From: Bacillota bacterium
GTDB lineage: Bacteria; Bacillota; UBA5301
DNA: 37,795 nt
Direction: 5' to 3'
Assembly: GCA_012735535.1 (NCBI GenBank)
Contig: JAAYHC010000059.1
Location: forward strand, 1 to 37,795
In this document: piece by piece, positions 15,493 to 22,156 of the stretch
How the letters are laid out: each line of letters opens with the position of its first letter
Numbering within the stretch: the stretch's first letter is position 1
The notes under the pieces: generated by a model
The model's input: the letters and a program-made list of their open reading frames with translations, nothing else
Databases searched by the model: none
Told to the model about the DNA's origin: nothing
Made by a program: the position numbers and the translations under genes

Positions 15493-16455
15493 ATGCGTTC
15501 GCGTCCTCTCGGCCTGCTGCTTTTGGCGGCTGTGCTGATCCTCTCTGCTGCTTTCCCTGGCCTGGCTGCTGAAAAATATCCCAATAAACCGATTACTTAC
15601 CTCATCACCTTTGACCCGGGCGGCCAATCCGATATCGAAGCTCGGCGCCAACAACCCCTGCTTGAAAAGTATTTGGGTGTGCCGATTATTATCACTTATA
15701 AGACGGGTGGCGGCGGATCGGTCGGTTGGTCGGAGCTGGCCAACTCCCCAGCGGACGGTTATACCATCGCCGGCAATAACATCCCCCACATCATCTTACA
15801 GCCCATCGAAAGAACGAACGCCGGATATCGGACCGAAGATCTTGAGCCCGTGGCCATGTTCCAATCGACACCGATCGGCTTGGCCGTGCTCAAATCGAGT
15901 CCCCTTACTACCCTAGAGGAGTTCATCGCCTATGCCAAACGCAACCCCGGTGCGATCACTATCGCCGGCTCGGGCACCTACTCCGGACATCACCTCGCCT
16001 ACTTACAACTAGAAAAACTCACCGGAGCAAAGTTCACCTATATTCCCTTTACCGGGGCTGCGCCGCAAGTGACGGCCTTTTTGGGCGGACACACCATGGC
16101 GATCTTAGCGAACTCCAATGATCTGGTCCAACACCAAGATCGAATCCGCGTCCTAGCTTTCGGCGGTCTGGAGCGTTTTCCCGCCTTACCGGATGTTCCT
16201 ACCTTCCGTGAGCTGGGCTATGATCTGACCGCCAGCATCGACCGGGGTGTCTGTGTACCGAGGGGCACCGACCCCGCACGGATTAAAGTGCTCGAAGAAG
16301 CCTTTTTAGCGATCGCTAATGACCCGGCTATCAGACAACAAATGATCGACCAAGGTTTCATTCCGCTAGCCATGGGCGCTGCGGAATTTAAACAGTACAT
16401 CGCGGAGAAAACCGCCGAATACACAGAACTCTTGCAAAATCTGACCACCAGATAG
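15493..16455 (+). CDS. tctC: Tripartite tricarboxylate transporter substrate-binding protein (TctC family)
   Basis: Exported solute receptor of a TTT-family secondary transporter, 320 residues. The signal peptide LLLLAAVLILSAAFPGLAAE is followed by KYPNKPITYLITFDPGGQSD, the family's N-terminal motif (YP.KPI..ivpf.pGG..D). GGGGSVGWSELANSPADGYT is the ligand-loop region (normally G..G..g...la...pDGYT). GTYSGHH, FTGAAPQVTAFLGGHTMAI and LPDVPTFRELGYDL are further landmarks. SD AAAGGAG lies about 9 nt before the ATG. It is the first gene of a three-gene transporter operon. The ligand (citrate, another tricarboxylate or a different carboxylate) is unknown, as TctC-like proteins vary widely in specificity. 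Confidence 0.93.
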   Translation: MRSRPLGLLLLAAVLILSAAFPGLAAEKYPNKPITYLITFDPGGQSDIEARRQQPLLEKYLGVPIIITYKTGGGGSVGWSELANSPADGYTIAGNNIPHIILQPIERTNAGYRTEDLEPVAMFQSTPIGLAVLKSSPLTTLEEFIAYAKRNPGAITIAGSGTYSGHHLAYLQLEKLTGAKFTYIPFTGAAPQVTAFLGGHTMAILANSNDLVQHQDRIRVLAFGGLERFPALPDVPTFRELGYDLTASIDRGVCVPRGTDPARIKVLEEAFLAIANDPAIRQQMIDQGFIPLAMGAAEFKQYIAEKTAEYTELLQNLTTR

Positions 16456-16472
16456 AGAGGGGGCTCGTCAGA

Positions 16473-18011
16473 GTGGAGAATCTCATCTTTGCCGTCACCC
16501 AGATCTTCGCCCCCGTAAATCTCATCCTCATGGTGCTTGGTGGGGTCGCCGGCATTATCGTGGGTTGCCTGCCCGGCCTCACCGCCACCATGGCCCTGGC
16601 ACTGCTCGTGCCCTTTACTTTTACCATGCCGGCAGCATCCGGGCTAATCATGTTGGGCGGCCTCTACGTAGGTGCGATGTTTGGCGATGCAATTCCGGCC
16701 ATCCTCATCAACACCCCCGGCACCCCCTCGGCCATCGCCACGACTTTTGACGGCTATCCGTTGGCTAAGAAGGGTATGGCCCAGCAAGCCTTAATCACCA
16801 ATGCCTTCAGTTCACTGGTGGGCGGATTGATCGGCACAATCGTCCTGCTTACCCTGTCGCCACCCTTGGCGGAGCTCGGGTTAAAATTCGGCCCGCCCGA
16901 GTACTTTTGGATGGCCATTTTCGGTCTAACCATCATCGGAACCATTGCCTCCGACTCAATTCTCAAAGGACTGATCGCCGGGGCCCTTGGCCTGTTGCTC
17001 AGCACTGTCGGCATCTCGCCAATTGGTGGTGATGTCCGCTTCACCATGGGTTTGGTTCCCTTACAGGCCGGGATCAACTTGATGGCGGCGCTGATCGGCT
17101 TTTTCTGCATTCCTCAAGTCCTGGAGATGGTTGAAACGGGGGCCCAAAAACACCAGGTTATTCGGTATGTGTCGCAAAAGGGTTTACTGAAAAAGACTAT
17201 CCGAGAGTTAATCCGTAAGCCGGTTCTCCTGGTGCGCTCATCACTCCTCGGCGTGCTCATCGGGATCATCCCGGGAGCCGGCGGGAATATCGCCTCGCTG
17301 GTCTCGTACAACGAGGCGGTACGGTGGTCGAAAAACCCTGAGGAGTTTGGCAAAGGCACCTTGGATGGCATCGTAGCTACGGAAACAGCCAATTGTTCGG
17401 TGGTACAGGGTTCTTTAATTCCTATGCTCACGTTAGGCATTCCCGGTTCACCGGCCGCAGCCGTGATTCTCGGCGCACTCCTGCTCCACGGAATACAGCC
17501 GGGGCGTCAACTTTATACCACTTTTGGCGGCATAACCTACACCTTTATCCTCTCGTTCTTCTTAGCGGTAGTGTTCATGTTTTTCTTTGTCGCGCTGGGC
17601 TCGCGTTTTTTTGCTAAAATGATTTCCATCCCCTATCACTATCTGGTACCAGGAATCGCCTTCTTGAGCGTAGTCGGTTCCTATGCCTTGCGTAACAATC
17701 TCTTAGATATGGCGCTGATGCTGATCCTTGGCTATACAGCCTACGTCCTGCGCAAGTTGGGGTTTAATCCCGGCGCGTTGGTTCTGGGACTAATAATGGG
17801 ACCCTTTGCCGAACAGGGTCTGGTGCAGTCACTCCTCATGGGCAAGGCGGCGGGCTCAATACCGAAGGTATTGTTTGGTCGGCCGATATCACTAATGCTG
17901 ATCGGCCTGTCGCTGCTCTCGATCGCCTGGCCGATCTATTCCGCCTGGCGAAGCAGACAGCAGCACAGCAAGATCACCACTAAGGAAGGAGAGATCATCG
18001 ATGCTCAATAG
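16473..18011 (+). CDS. tctA: Tripartite tricarboxylate transporter permease, large subunit (TctA family)
   Basis: Large membrane subunit of a cation-coupled carboxylate importer, 512 residues and about 12 helices, normal for TctA. GGVAGIIVGCLPGLTATMALALLVPFT near the N-terminus and GDAIPAILINTPGTPSAIATTFDGYPLAKKG are strongly conserved in the family. IIPGAGGNIASLVSYNEA and ETANCSVVQGSLIPMLTLGIPGSPAAAVILGA form the repeated second-half motif. The start is GTG, 17 nt after tctC, with AGAGGGGG upstream. The 3' end overlaps tctB by 11 nt. The substrate is unknown. Confidence 0.95.
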   Translation: MENLIFAVTQIFAPVNLILMVLGGVAGIIVGCLPGLTATMALALLVPFTFTMPAASGLIMLGGLYVGAMFGDAIPAILINTPGTPSAIATTFDGYPLAKKGMAQQALITNAFSSLVGGLIGTIVLLTLSPPLAELGLKFGPPEYFWMAIFGLTIIGTIASDSILKGLIAGALGLLLSTVGISPIGGDVRFTMGLVPLQAGINLMAALIGFFCIPQVLEMVETGAQKHQVIRYVSQKGLLKKTIRELIRKPVLLVRSSLLGVLIGIIPGAGGNIASLVSYNEAVRWSKNPEEFGKGTLDGIVATETANCSVVQGSLIPMLTLGIPGSPAAAVILGALLLHGIQPGRQLYTTFGGITYTFILSFFLAVVFMFFFVALGSRFFAKMISIPYHYLVPGIAFLSVVGSYALRNNLLDMALMLILGYTAYVLRKLGFNPGALVLGLIMGPFAEQGLVQSLLMGKAAGSIPKVLFGRPISLMLIGLSLLSIAWPIYSAWRSRQQHSKITTKEGEIIDAQ

Positions 18012-18456
18012 TGATTCGCTCTCCGGACTGGCCATCCTAGCCCTATCCTTTATAGGGTATTACCAGTCTCAAGGGTTCAGCTATTTCAGCAAGATCTTTG
18101 TTTTATGGGTGCTGATCATCCTGGCGATGTTGGGGGGAGCACTCCTGATAAAAGGGCTGATGCGCCCGGAAACCCTTAAGTTTTGGAGCAATGAGGCCAG
18201 AAGCAAAAGGCTTGGTCTGACAGTGCTGATCCTCACGGGATACGCAGCTTTGTTGCCGATCATCGGTTTTATCCTCGCGAGCATTATGATGTTTTTCTCC
18301 TTGAGCCTACTCCTCACCGATCCAACCAGACGCCGGTCGGCTCGGATGTGGATCTCGACCTTGGCAATCAGTTGCATCATCACGCTACTGTTTGAGCTAG
18401 TCTTTCGCCATGCGCTGCTCGTGCCGTTGCCGGTCGGGCGTATTTTTCTCGGCTAA
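18001..18456 (+). CDS. tctB: Tripartite tricarboxylate transporter small membrane subunit (TctB family)
   Basis: Small membrane subunit of the TTT transporter, 151 residues with four hydrophobic segments (ILALSFIGYYQSQGFSYF, VLIILAMLGGALLIKGL, LTVLILTGYAALLPIIGFILAS, WISTLAISCIITLLFELVFRHALLVPLP). The last matches the TctB C-terminal pattern, in which a final helix ends in a P-LP-G motif. Sequence conservation is weak in this family, so the call leans on size, helices and position. The ATG lies within the end of tctA and has AAGGAAGGAGAG upstream. A strong bidirectional terminator follows. Confidence 0.9.
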   Translation: MLNSDSLSGLAILALSFIGYYQSQGFSYFSKIFVLWVLIILAMLGGALLIKGLMRPETLKFWSNEARSKRLGLTVLILTGYAALLPIIGFILASIMMFFSLSLLLTDPTRRRSARMWISTLAISCIITLLFELVFRHALLVPLPVGRIFLG

Positions 18457-18462
18457 CTGCAT

Positions 18463-18512
18463 AAAGAAAAAAAGGACGGCCACTCGCTACCGAGTGCCGT
18501 CCTCGCTTTTTG
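18463..18512. terminator. Bidirectional Rho-independent terminator between tctB and the convergent gene
   Basis: Stem GGACGGC(C)ACTCG / CGAGTGCCGTCC (18474-18486 / 18491-18502) has one bulged C and a CTAC loop. It is flanked by an A-rich run on the left and CGCTTTTTGT on the right, so it has a U-tract in both orientations. It closes the tct operon on the plus strand and the 197-residue hypothetical gene on the minus strand. Confidence 0.93.
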
Positions 18513-18525
18513 TGATTATTGCCGC

Positions 18526-19119
18526 TTAACTACCCCATTCTAATCGTTCCAGAATCACTGCCGCGCGAGGCCCAAAGCCATCCCCATACTCCGCCGGATA
18601 GTGGGTCAGCACATAAAGCGGCTGACCGTTCCAGACGCCGACCGCTAAATGAGTAATTGTCGAGCGGGCGACGGTGAGACCGTACTCAGCGGTTGACCAT
18701 TCGAAACGATTACCTTGATTCGGAGTTAGTTTATAGGTTTCCACCAACTTGGCCGTCACGGCGTCAATCTCCGGTTGCTTGAGACCTGGTGCAAAAAGAA
18801 AGATTTCTAGAAACGCATCCGGATTGAAAAATCCGCCAAAATTAGCGATGAACTTTACCGAAAAACCCTCTAACGTCCGACTGGTTTCCACGAGAAAATC
18901 ATCGGGAAAATACGTGCTTAGACGGGTACTCCAGGCCTCCGGAGCGACGAAGCGGTTTAAGTTAAGCAGGGTCTCTTCTCCTTCAACTAAGACTACCGCC
19001 GTGTCCGATTCCGGCCCGGCAACGTCTGCCAGCGACATCTCTCCGCGTAGCTGCCCCACCACTAATACAGCCATAATCACAAACAGGATGGAAGCAACAG
19101 CTGTCATCGGTCTGCGCAT
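18526..19119 (-). CDS. Membrane-anchored hypothetical protein
   Basis: Not recognised. The 197-residue product has a single N-terminal hydrophobic segment (AVASILFVIMAVLVVGQL, residues 7-24) followed by a soluble part of mixed alpha/beta character with many aromatic residues (NFGGFFNPDAFLEIFLFAPG, GVWNGQPLYVLTHYPAEYGDGFG). It has no Cys lipobox, so it is probably a signal-anchored extracytoplasmic protein. The ATG follows AGGGTGAT by about 3-4 nt. It lies 86 nt downstream of the PadR regulator gene in the same direction and may belong to its regulon, which is inference only. Confidence 0.7.
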   Translation of the reverse strand: MRRPMTAVASILFVIMAVLVVGQLRGEMSLADVAGPESDTAVVLVEGEETLLNLNRFVAPEAWSTRLSTYFPDDFLVETSRTLEGFSVKFIANFGGFFNPDAFLEIFLFAPGLKQPEIDAVTAKLVETYKLTPNQGNRFEWSTAEYGLTVARSTITHLAVGVWNGQPLYVLTHYPAEYGDGFGPRAAVILERLEWGS

Positions 19120-19205
19120 ATGATCACCCTAGACCATTGTATCATGCGGGTGAATGCTGAAGGCCGGCCAATTGGAGGTTCGTCTGCCTAATTTACCCCA
19201 TAGAT

Positions 19206-19763
19206 TCAGTTATTGCTATTTTTGCAACCGAACTGGGCGAGAAGCTGCTCTGTTAACTTGATCTGGGAAACTACACCCCACCGAAAGGCCCGTTCACCAT
19301 CCAAGCCAAAGCAGATGTGTTCGATAGGATAAGGGGGATCACTGCGTAAAACCTCTTCGATCCATGCGAGCTGAGCTTTCAGCTCTTGCTTGCGCTTTTC
19401 CAGAGCTAAGCAGATTTGCTGCGGACTAAGCAGTTCAACTAGTTTTAAAGAAACGTTAAACTCGGCCAGATAACTCAAATCACCTGAGCCAAGCCAATGC
19501 TGAGCATGCTCGGTCAGAGTGCGTAATCCGAGGTCGGATATAACGAAGGGGGTGGCGTTTCTCCTCTGCGGTGTGCAGCGGACAATTAGTCCGCGTCTCT
19601 CCAAGCGGTCTAACGCATGATAGATCTCCGAATGAGTGATCTGCATCCAGGAAACCAGCGGCGGAATGGCCATAATGCGTTTGACTTCGTACCCATGGAT
19701 CGGCCCCCGCCAGGCTAAAGCCAGAATGTACAGCTCTTTCCAGTTCAGCAGTTGCTTGGACAA
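19206..19763 (-). CDS. PadR family transcriptional regulator
   Basis: DNA-binding regulator of 185 residues. The N-terminal winged helix is typical of PadR: LYILALAWRGPIHGYEVKRIM, then ITHSEIYHALDRLERRGLIVRC, where helix 3 contacts DNA, then NATPFVISDLGLRTLTEHAQHWL as wing and dimer region. The C-terminus (AQFNV-like SLKLVELLSPQQICLALEKRKQELKAQL) is the longer PadR-s1-type helical dimerisation domain. The start is TTG with AAAGGG about 11 nt upstream; no in-frame ATG lies near. PadR proteins usually repress their own or neighbouring efflux or stress genes; here only the anchored hypothetical protein follows. The inducer is unknown. Confidence 0.88.
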   Translation of the reverse strand: MSKQLLNWKELYILALAWRGPIHGYEVKRIMAIPPLVSWMQITHSEIYHALDRLERRGLIVRCTPQRRNATPFVISDLGLRTLTEHAQHWLGSGDLSYLAEFNVSLKLVELLSPQQICLALEKRKQELKAQLAWIEEVLRSDPPYPIEHICFGLDGERAFRWGVVSQIKLTEQLLAQFGCKNSNN

Positions 19764-19889
19764 AGCGACAACATCCCTTTCAGCAAAGATGTAATTTGAT
19801 TAGGCGGGCGCGGCGGTGATTCCTTCCGGTGTTTGCAAATAATGCATTAGCCGCTGTTCTCTATGTCATTCGGTGGGCAAAAAATGTCC

Positions 19890-19919
19890 TTGTCAGGGCA
19901 GCGCAGAATGTGGTATAGT
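19890..19919 (+). promoter_or_regulatory. Sigma-70/SigA-type promoter of tRNA-Leu
   Basis: TTGTCA (19890-19895) and TATAGT (19914-19919) with an 18-nt spacer, about 35 nt before the tRNA 5' end. Five of six and five of six bases match the TTGACA and TATAAT consensus. Confidence 0.75.
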
Positions 19920-19954
19920 TATATCTGCAATTGCATTAACCCAGATCACAACGT

Positions 19955-20043
19955 GCCGAAGTGGCGGAATTGGCAGACGCGCTGGACTCAAAATCCAGTG
20001 AGGCTCAAACCTCGTGTGGGTTCGACCCCCACCTTCGGCACCA
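19955..20043 (+). tRNA. tRNA-Leu (anticodon CAA)
   Basis: Acceptor arm GCCGAAG pairs with CTTCGGC, followed by A and an encoded CCA. The anticodon stem CTGGA/TCCAG holds loop CTCAAAA, with anticodon CAA at 19989-19991, decoding UUG. The long variable arm (GAGG...CCTC) and the T arm GTGGG-TTCGACC-CCCAC confirm a class II leucine tRNA. A promoter precedes it and a terminator hairpin follows. Confidence 0.98.
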
Positions 20044-20060
20044 TCTAAAAAAAAAACTAA

Positions 20061-20085
20061 CCCCAGCTCAGCTGGGGATTTGTAT
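20061..20085 (+). terminator. Intrinsic terminator downstream of tRNA-Leu
   Basis: Stem CCCCAGC / GCTGGGG (20061-20067 / 20071-20077) with a 3-nt loop, then ATTTGTATTATTT on the plus strand. The stop codon of a minus-strand GGDEF remnant lies in the loop. Confidence 0.8.
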
Positions 20086-20300
20086 TATTTCGTCTCCGTT
20101 CAACTCAGCAGACACAATCCGATTCCGACCGGAAGCCTTCGCTTGGTACAACAACTTATCGGCTGTATCTATTAACCGCTCTAAGGAGAGTTTCGGCGAA
20201 TACTGCACCGTCGTGACTCCAAAGCTCGCAGTGATAAACTCAGAAACCGGCGACTTTTCGTGTTCGATTTGTAGTTTAATACCGCAGCAGAATTCTCCTT
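20068..20300 (-). pseudogene. C-terminal remnant of a GGDEF (diguanylate cyclase) domain
   Basis: Minus-strand translation gives IKLQIEHEKSPVSEF, then ITASFGVTTV, and LIDTADKLLYQAKASGRNRI before a TGA stop. SFGV and AD.LLYQAK..GRNR are the standard end of a GGDEF domain, which makes c-di-GMP. Only about 65-70 residues remain. The frame is closed by a stop just before GGA GAA TTC, which could be a relic of the GGDEF motif, but the residues normally between that motif and the SFGV strand are largely missing. There is no start codon or SD. It is a decayed gene fragment lying back to back with the tRNA terminator, in a patch of other short, unusual frames. Confidence 0.8.
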
Positions 20301-20410
20301 ACCTCCGCCTTGTACAGCTCATATCCGCAACCGGCACAGTATAGAACCGGCTGTTTTCCTCTTACCTCGCTTGTAATGAACTGCGCACATTTAGGACATT
20401 TCGGCTGCAA
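20276..20410 (-). CDS. Possible 44-residue zinc-ribbon protein (or fragment)
   Basis: A TTG-started frame encodes a 44-residue peptide with two Cys pairs, CPKC near the start and CAGC (LYCAGCGYELYK) about 25 residues later. This is a plain zinc-ribbon arrangement. The pairs suggest metal binding, but I see no Shine-Dalgarno site before the TTG, which comes 7 nt after the stop of the neighbouring hypothetical gene. Its 3' end overlaps the GGDEF remnant in another frame. It could be a small functional protein read by coupling, or a leftover zinc-finger piece of a larger gene. The cysteine spacing is seen; function is unknown. Confidence 0.35.
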   Translation of the reverse strand: MQPKCPKCAQFITSEVRGKQPVLYCAGCGYELYKAEVRRILLRY

Positions 20411-20417
20411 GATATGG

Positions 20418-20879
20418 TTATTTATTTAGACTCACCGAAAGTTTTGGCTCGAATGTTGGGTCGGTTTTCGCAAAATAACGACCTGGCTTTAAAACTCCCT
20501 GGGCAATGGAGGTTGACGCTGAAGGCTCAATAATATCAATCCATTCAAGTAAAGCTTCTAACAACCAAGCAAGGTTGTACTTGATTTTGCATGTTTTCTC
20601 CAGTTCTAATTCAACGTCGGTTGCAAGCACTAACTCAAAATCCTCTGCGCCAACAACCTCCGCCCGCGCCTCAAGTCCATGTTGATCTTCAATTTTTACA
20701 GTTGAGCCTTCGAGAAATGGTGTCTCTTCTTCTACAGTTCCTAAATACACGCAGTTGGTTCCCGTAGATAATCTTTGGATCGGCGTATAATTGATAACGA
20801 TGTCATCCTTTTTTGCTGCTTCAAGCTCTGCTGTGAGGGCGGTGTGGAAAACGCACTTGGCTTCTTCGACTGTCAGCAC
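20418..20879 (-). CDS. Hypothetical protein, unrecognised
   Basis: Not recognised. From the GTG at 20879 it encodes about 153 residues, acidic and rich in short hydrophobic strands: LTVEEAKCVFHTALTAELEAA, then VINYTPIQRLSTGTN, YLGTVEEETPFLEGSTVKIED and DFELVLATDVELE. It ends in a helix LAWLLEALLEWIDII and a polar tail. The middle could be a small beta-barrel such as those found N-terminal to some superfamily 1 helicases, but this is only an impression. The frame is open to an ATG at 20987, but no SD precedes that start, whereas GGAAGGTGG lies 5 nt before the GTG. It may itself be a truncated gene, since the next frames are remnants. There is no partner on this strand upstream. Confidence 0.45.
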   Translation of the reverse strand: MLTVEEAKCVFHTALTAELEAAKKDDIVINYTPIQRLSTGTNCVYLGTVEEETPFLEGSTVKIEDQHGLEARAEVVGAEDFELVLATDVELELEKTCKIKYNLAWLLEALLEWIDIIEPSASTSIAQGVLKPGRYFAKTDPTFEPKLSVSLNK

Positions 20880-21010
20880 TACTACCACCTTCCTACTTAC
20901 AGCATAAGTGAACAGACAGACAACATCGCCTGTTAGCATTAAATCCCACCAATTACCACTATCTCCAAACGATATCTTGGAAATCATAAATATATTGGAG
21001 GTGACAGCTT

Positions 21011-21121
21011 GTGTTCTTTGAAAGTGACGCCTACTACCGCACCCTGTTCTATCTGGCAGTCTTTGCGGTCATCGGCTATTACCTCTATCGCCTGTTTACC
21101 GGACCAAAAAACAAAGGCTAG
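21011..21121 (+). CDS. Small single-pass membrane protein, 36 residues
   Basis: Short gene with a strong ribosome site: GGAGGTG ends 7 nt before a GTG start. The product begins with MFFESDAYYRTLFYL, continues through a hydrophobic aromatic stretch (LAVFAVIGYYLYRLF) and ends with TGPKNKG. It therefore has one membrane helix with a basic C-terminal tail, probably N-out/C-in. It is the only plus-strand gene between the tRNA and the right-hand end of the window. Its stop codon sits inside the hairpin that terminates the convergent aldo/keto reductase gene. No known family is recognised; the SD, sensible composition and clean length support a real gene. Confidence 0.65.
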   Translation: MFFESDAYYRTLFYLAVFAVIGYYLYRLFTGPKNKG

Positions 21122-21133
21122 TTGCCTAGCCTT
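21105..21133 (-). terminator. Rho-independent terminator of the aldo/keto reductase gene
   Basis: An 8-bp stem (AAGGCTAG / CTAGCCTT, 21114-21133) with a 4-nt loop is followed on the minus strand by TTTGTTTTTTGG. The hairpin includes the stop codons of both the reductase and the convergent 36-residue gene, an economical overlap. Confidence 0.9.
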
Positions 21134-22139
21134 CGAATATAGCTCTAACTCTTTTCAGCTTTTCCCTTATCGGCAGCCCATACGGACAGCGGCCCTCGCA
21201 GATCCCGCATTCCTCGCAGGCATCCGCTTTCACCTCGAGCGCAGCATACCTTCCTGCCGCCCAGTCTTTCAGGTTATACCTGGTCACATAGCCTTCGAAG
21301 AGAAACATCGTTGGAATATCAATCTGATTCGGGCAGGGCAGGCAGTACTCACAGCGCCGACAGAAGTCGTCATCCAGCTTGCCGGTGATCTCGGATAATT
21401 CCGCCTCCTCTGCCACAGTGAGCGGTCGCAAATCGGCACCAACCGCCAGATTCTGCTCCAACTCCGTAAGGGAACCCGAACCGGGAATAGCCACCGCTAC
21501 CTGGTGCTGCAGGATCCACCGGAGCGCTAAATCCGCGCGGTTAATCGCCCCTCCGGCTAAAGGCTTCATGGCAATAATGCCCAGGTCTAACTCCAGCGCC
21601 CGAGGAAAGAGCTGCTCTAATGGTTTGGTCTCAACAGGGTTAAACGGCACCTGTACAGTTTCAATGTGCTCATTCTCGATAACCTCAAGTAAAACCTCAC
21701 AGACATGGCCGGTAACCCCAATATGCCGGATTAGCCCCTCCTCCTTGGCCCGAAGGGCGGCCTCCAGCGCACCGCCGGGACCGATGATTTTCTGCCACGC
21801 CTCGCTGCTGCGCACGTTGTGAAACTGGTAGAGGTCCAGGTAATCCGTGCGCATATACCGCAGGCTGATCTCGATATCGCGCCGGAAACCGGCCGCATCA
21901 CGCGACATCGTCTTGCTGGCCAGGTAGACCTGGTCACGCAATCCGCCCGCTAACGCTAGGCCGATCCGCTCCTCACTCGTGGTGTAGCCACGCGCCGTAT
22001 CGATAAAGTTAATCCCCTGCTCGACAGCTGTACGCACAACGTTGACCGCTTCCGTTTCGCTCAAGCGTTGAATGGGAATCCCGCCGAAACCAATCGCGGT
22101 TACTTGCAGCTCGGTTTTGCCGAGTCGACGTTTTTGCAA
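21126..22139 (-). CDS. Aldo/keto reductase with C-terminal 4Fe-4S ferredoxin-like domain
   Basis: Predicted NAD(P)H-dependent or ferredoxin-linked oxidoreductase, 337 residues. The AKR barrel has FIDTARGY (catalytic Asp and Tyr), VYLASKT (Lys) and LYQFHNV (His), the full tetrad. IGVTGHVCE, VQVPFNPVE and AIPGSGSLTELEQNL are typical. The C-terminus adds two cysteine clusters, CRRCEYCLPCP and CEECGICEGRCPYG, which resemble 4Fe-4S sites as in the YgdS/Moth-type AKR-ferredoxin subfamily of anaerobes. The start is TTG at 22139, with GGAGG 8 nt upstream; a GTG at 22148 overlaps the SD and is less likely. The aminotransferase gene lies 17 nt upstream. The substrate is unknown. Confidence 0.88.
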   Translation of the reverse strand: MQKRRLGKTELQVTAIGFGGIPIQRLSETEAVNVVRTAVEQGINFIDTARGYTTSEERIGLALAGGLRDQVYLASKTMSRDAAGFRRDIEISLRYMRTDYLDLYQFHNVRSSEAWQKIIGPGGALEAALRAKEEGLIRHIGVTGHVCEVLLEVIENEHIETVQVPFNPVETKPLEQLFPRALELDLGIIAMKPLAGGAINRADLALRWILQHQVAVAIPGSGSLTELEQNLAVGADLRPLTVAEEAELSEITGKLDDDFCRRCEYCLPCPNQIDIPTMFLFEGYVTRYNLKDWAAGRYAALEVKADACEECGICEGRCPYGLPIREKLKRVRAIFEG

Positions 22140-22156
22140 ACTAAGCACCTCCGGAC

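Noticed and set aside
19961-20344. 127-residue plus-strand frame
   Set aside because: It runs through the tRNA-Leu gene and its terminator, then antisense to the GGDEF remnant; no coding sense.
19955-21010. Prophage or integrative-element attachment site at tRNA-Leu
   Set aside because: No duplication of the tRNA 3' end was found downstream, and there is no integrase or phage gene in the window.
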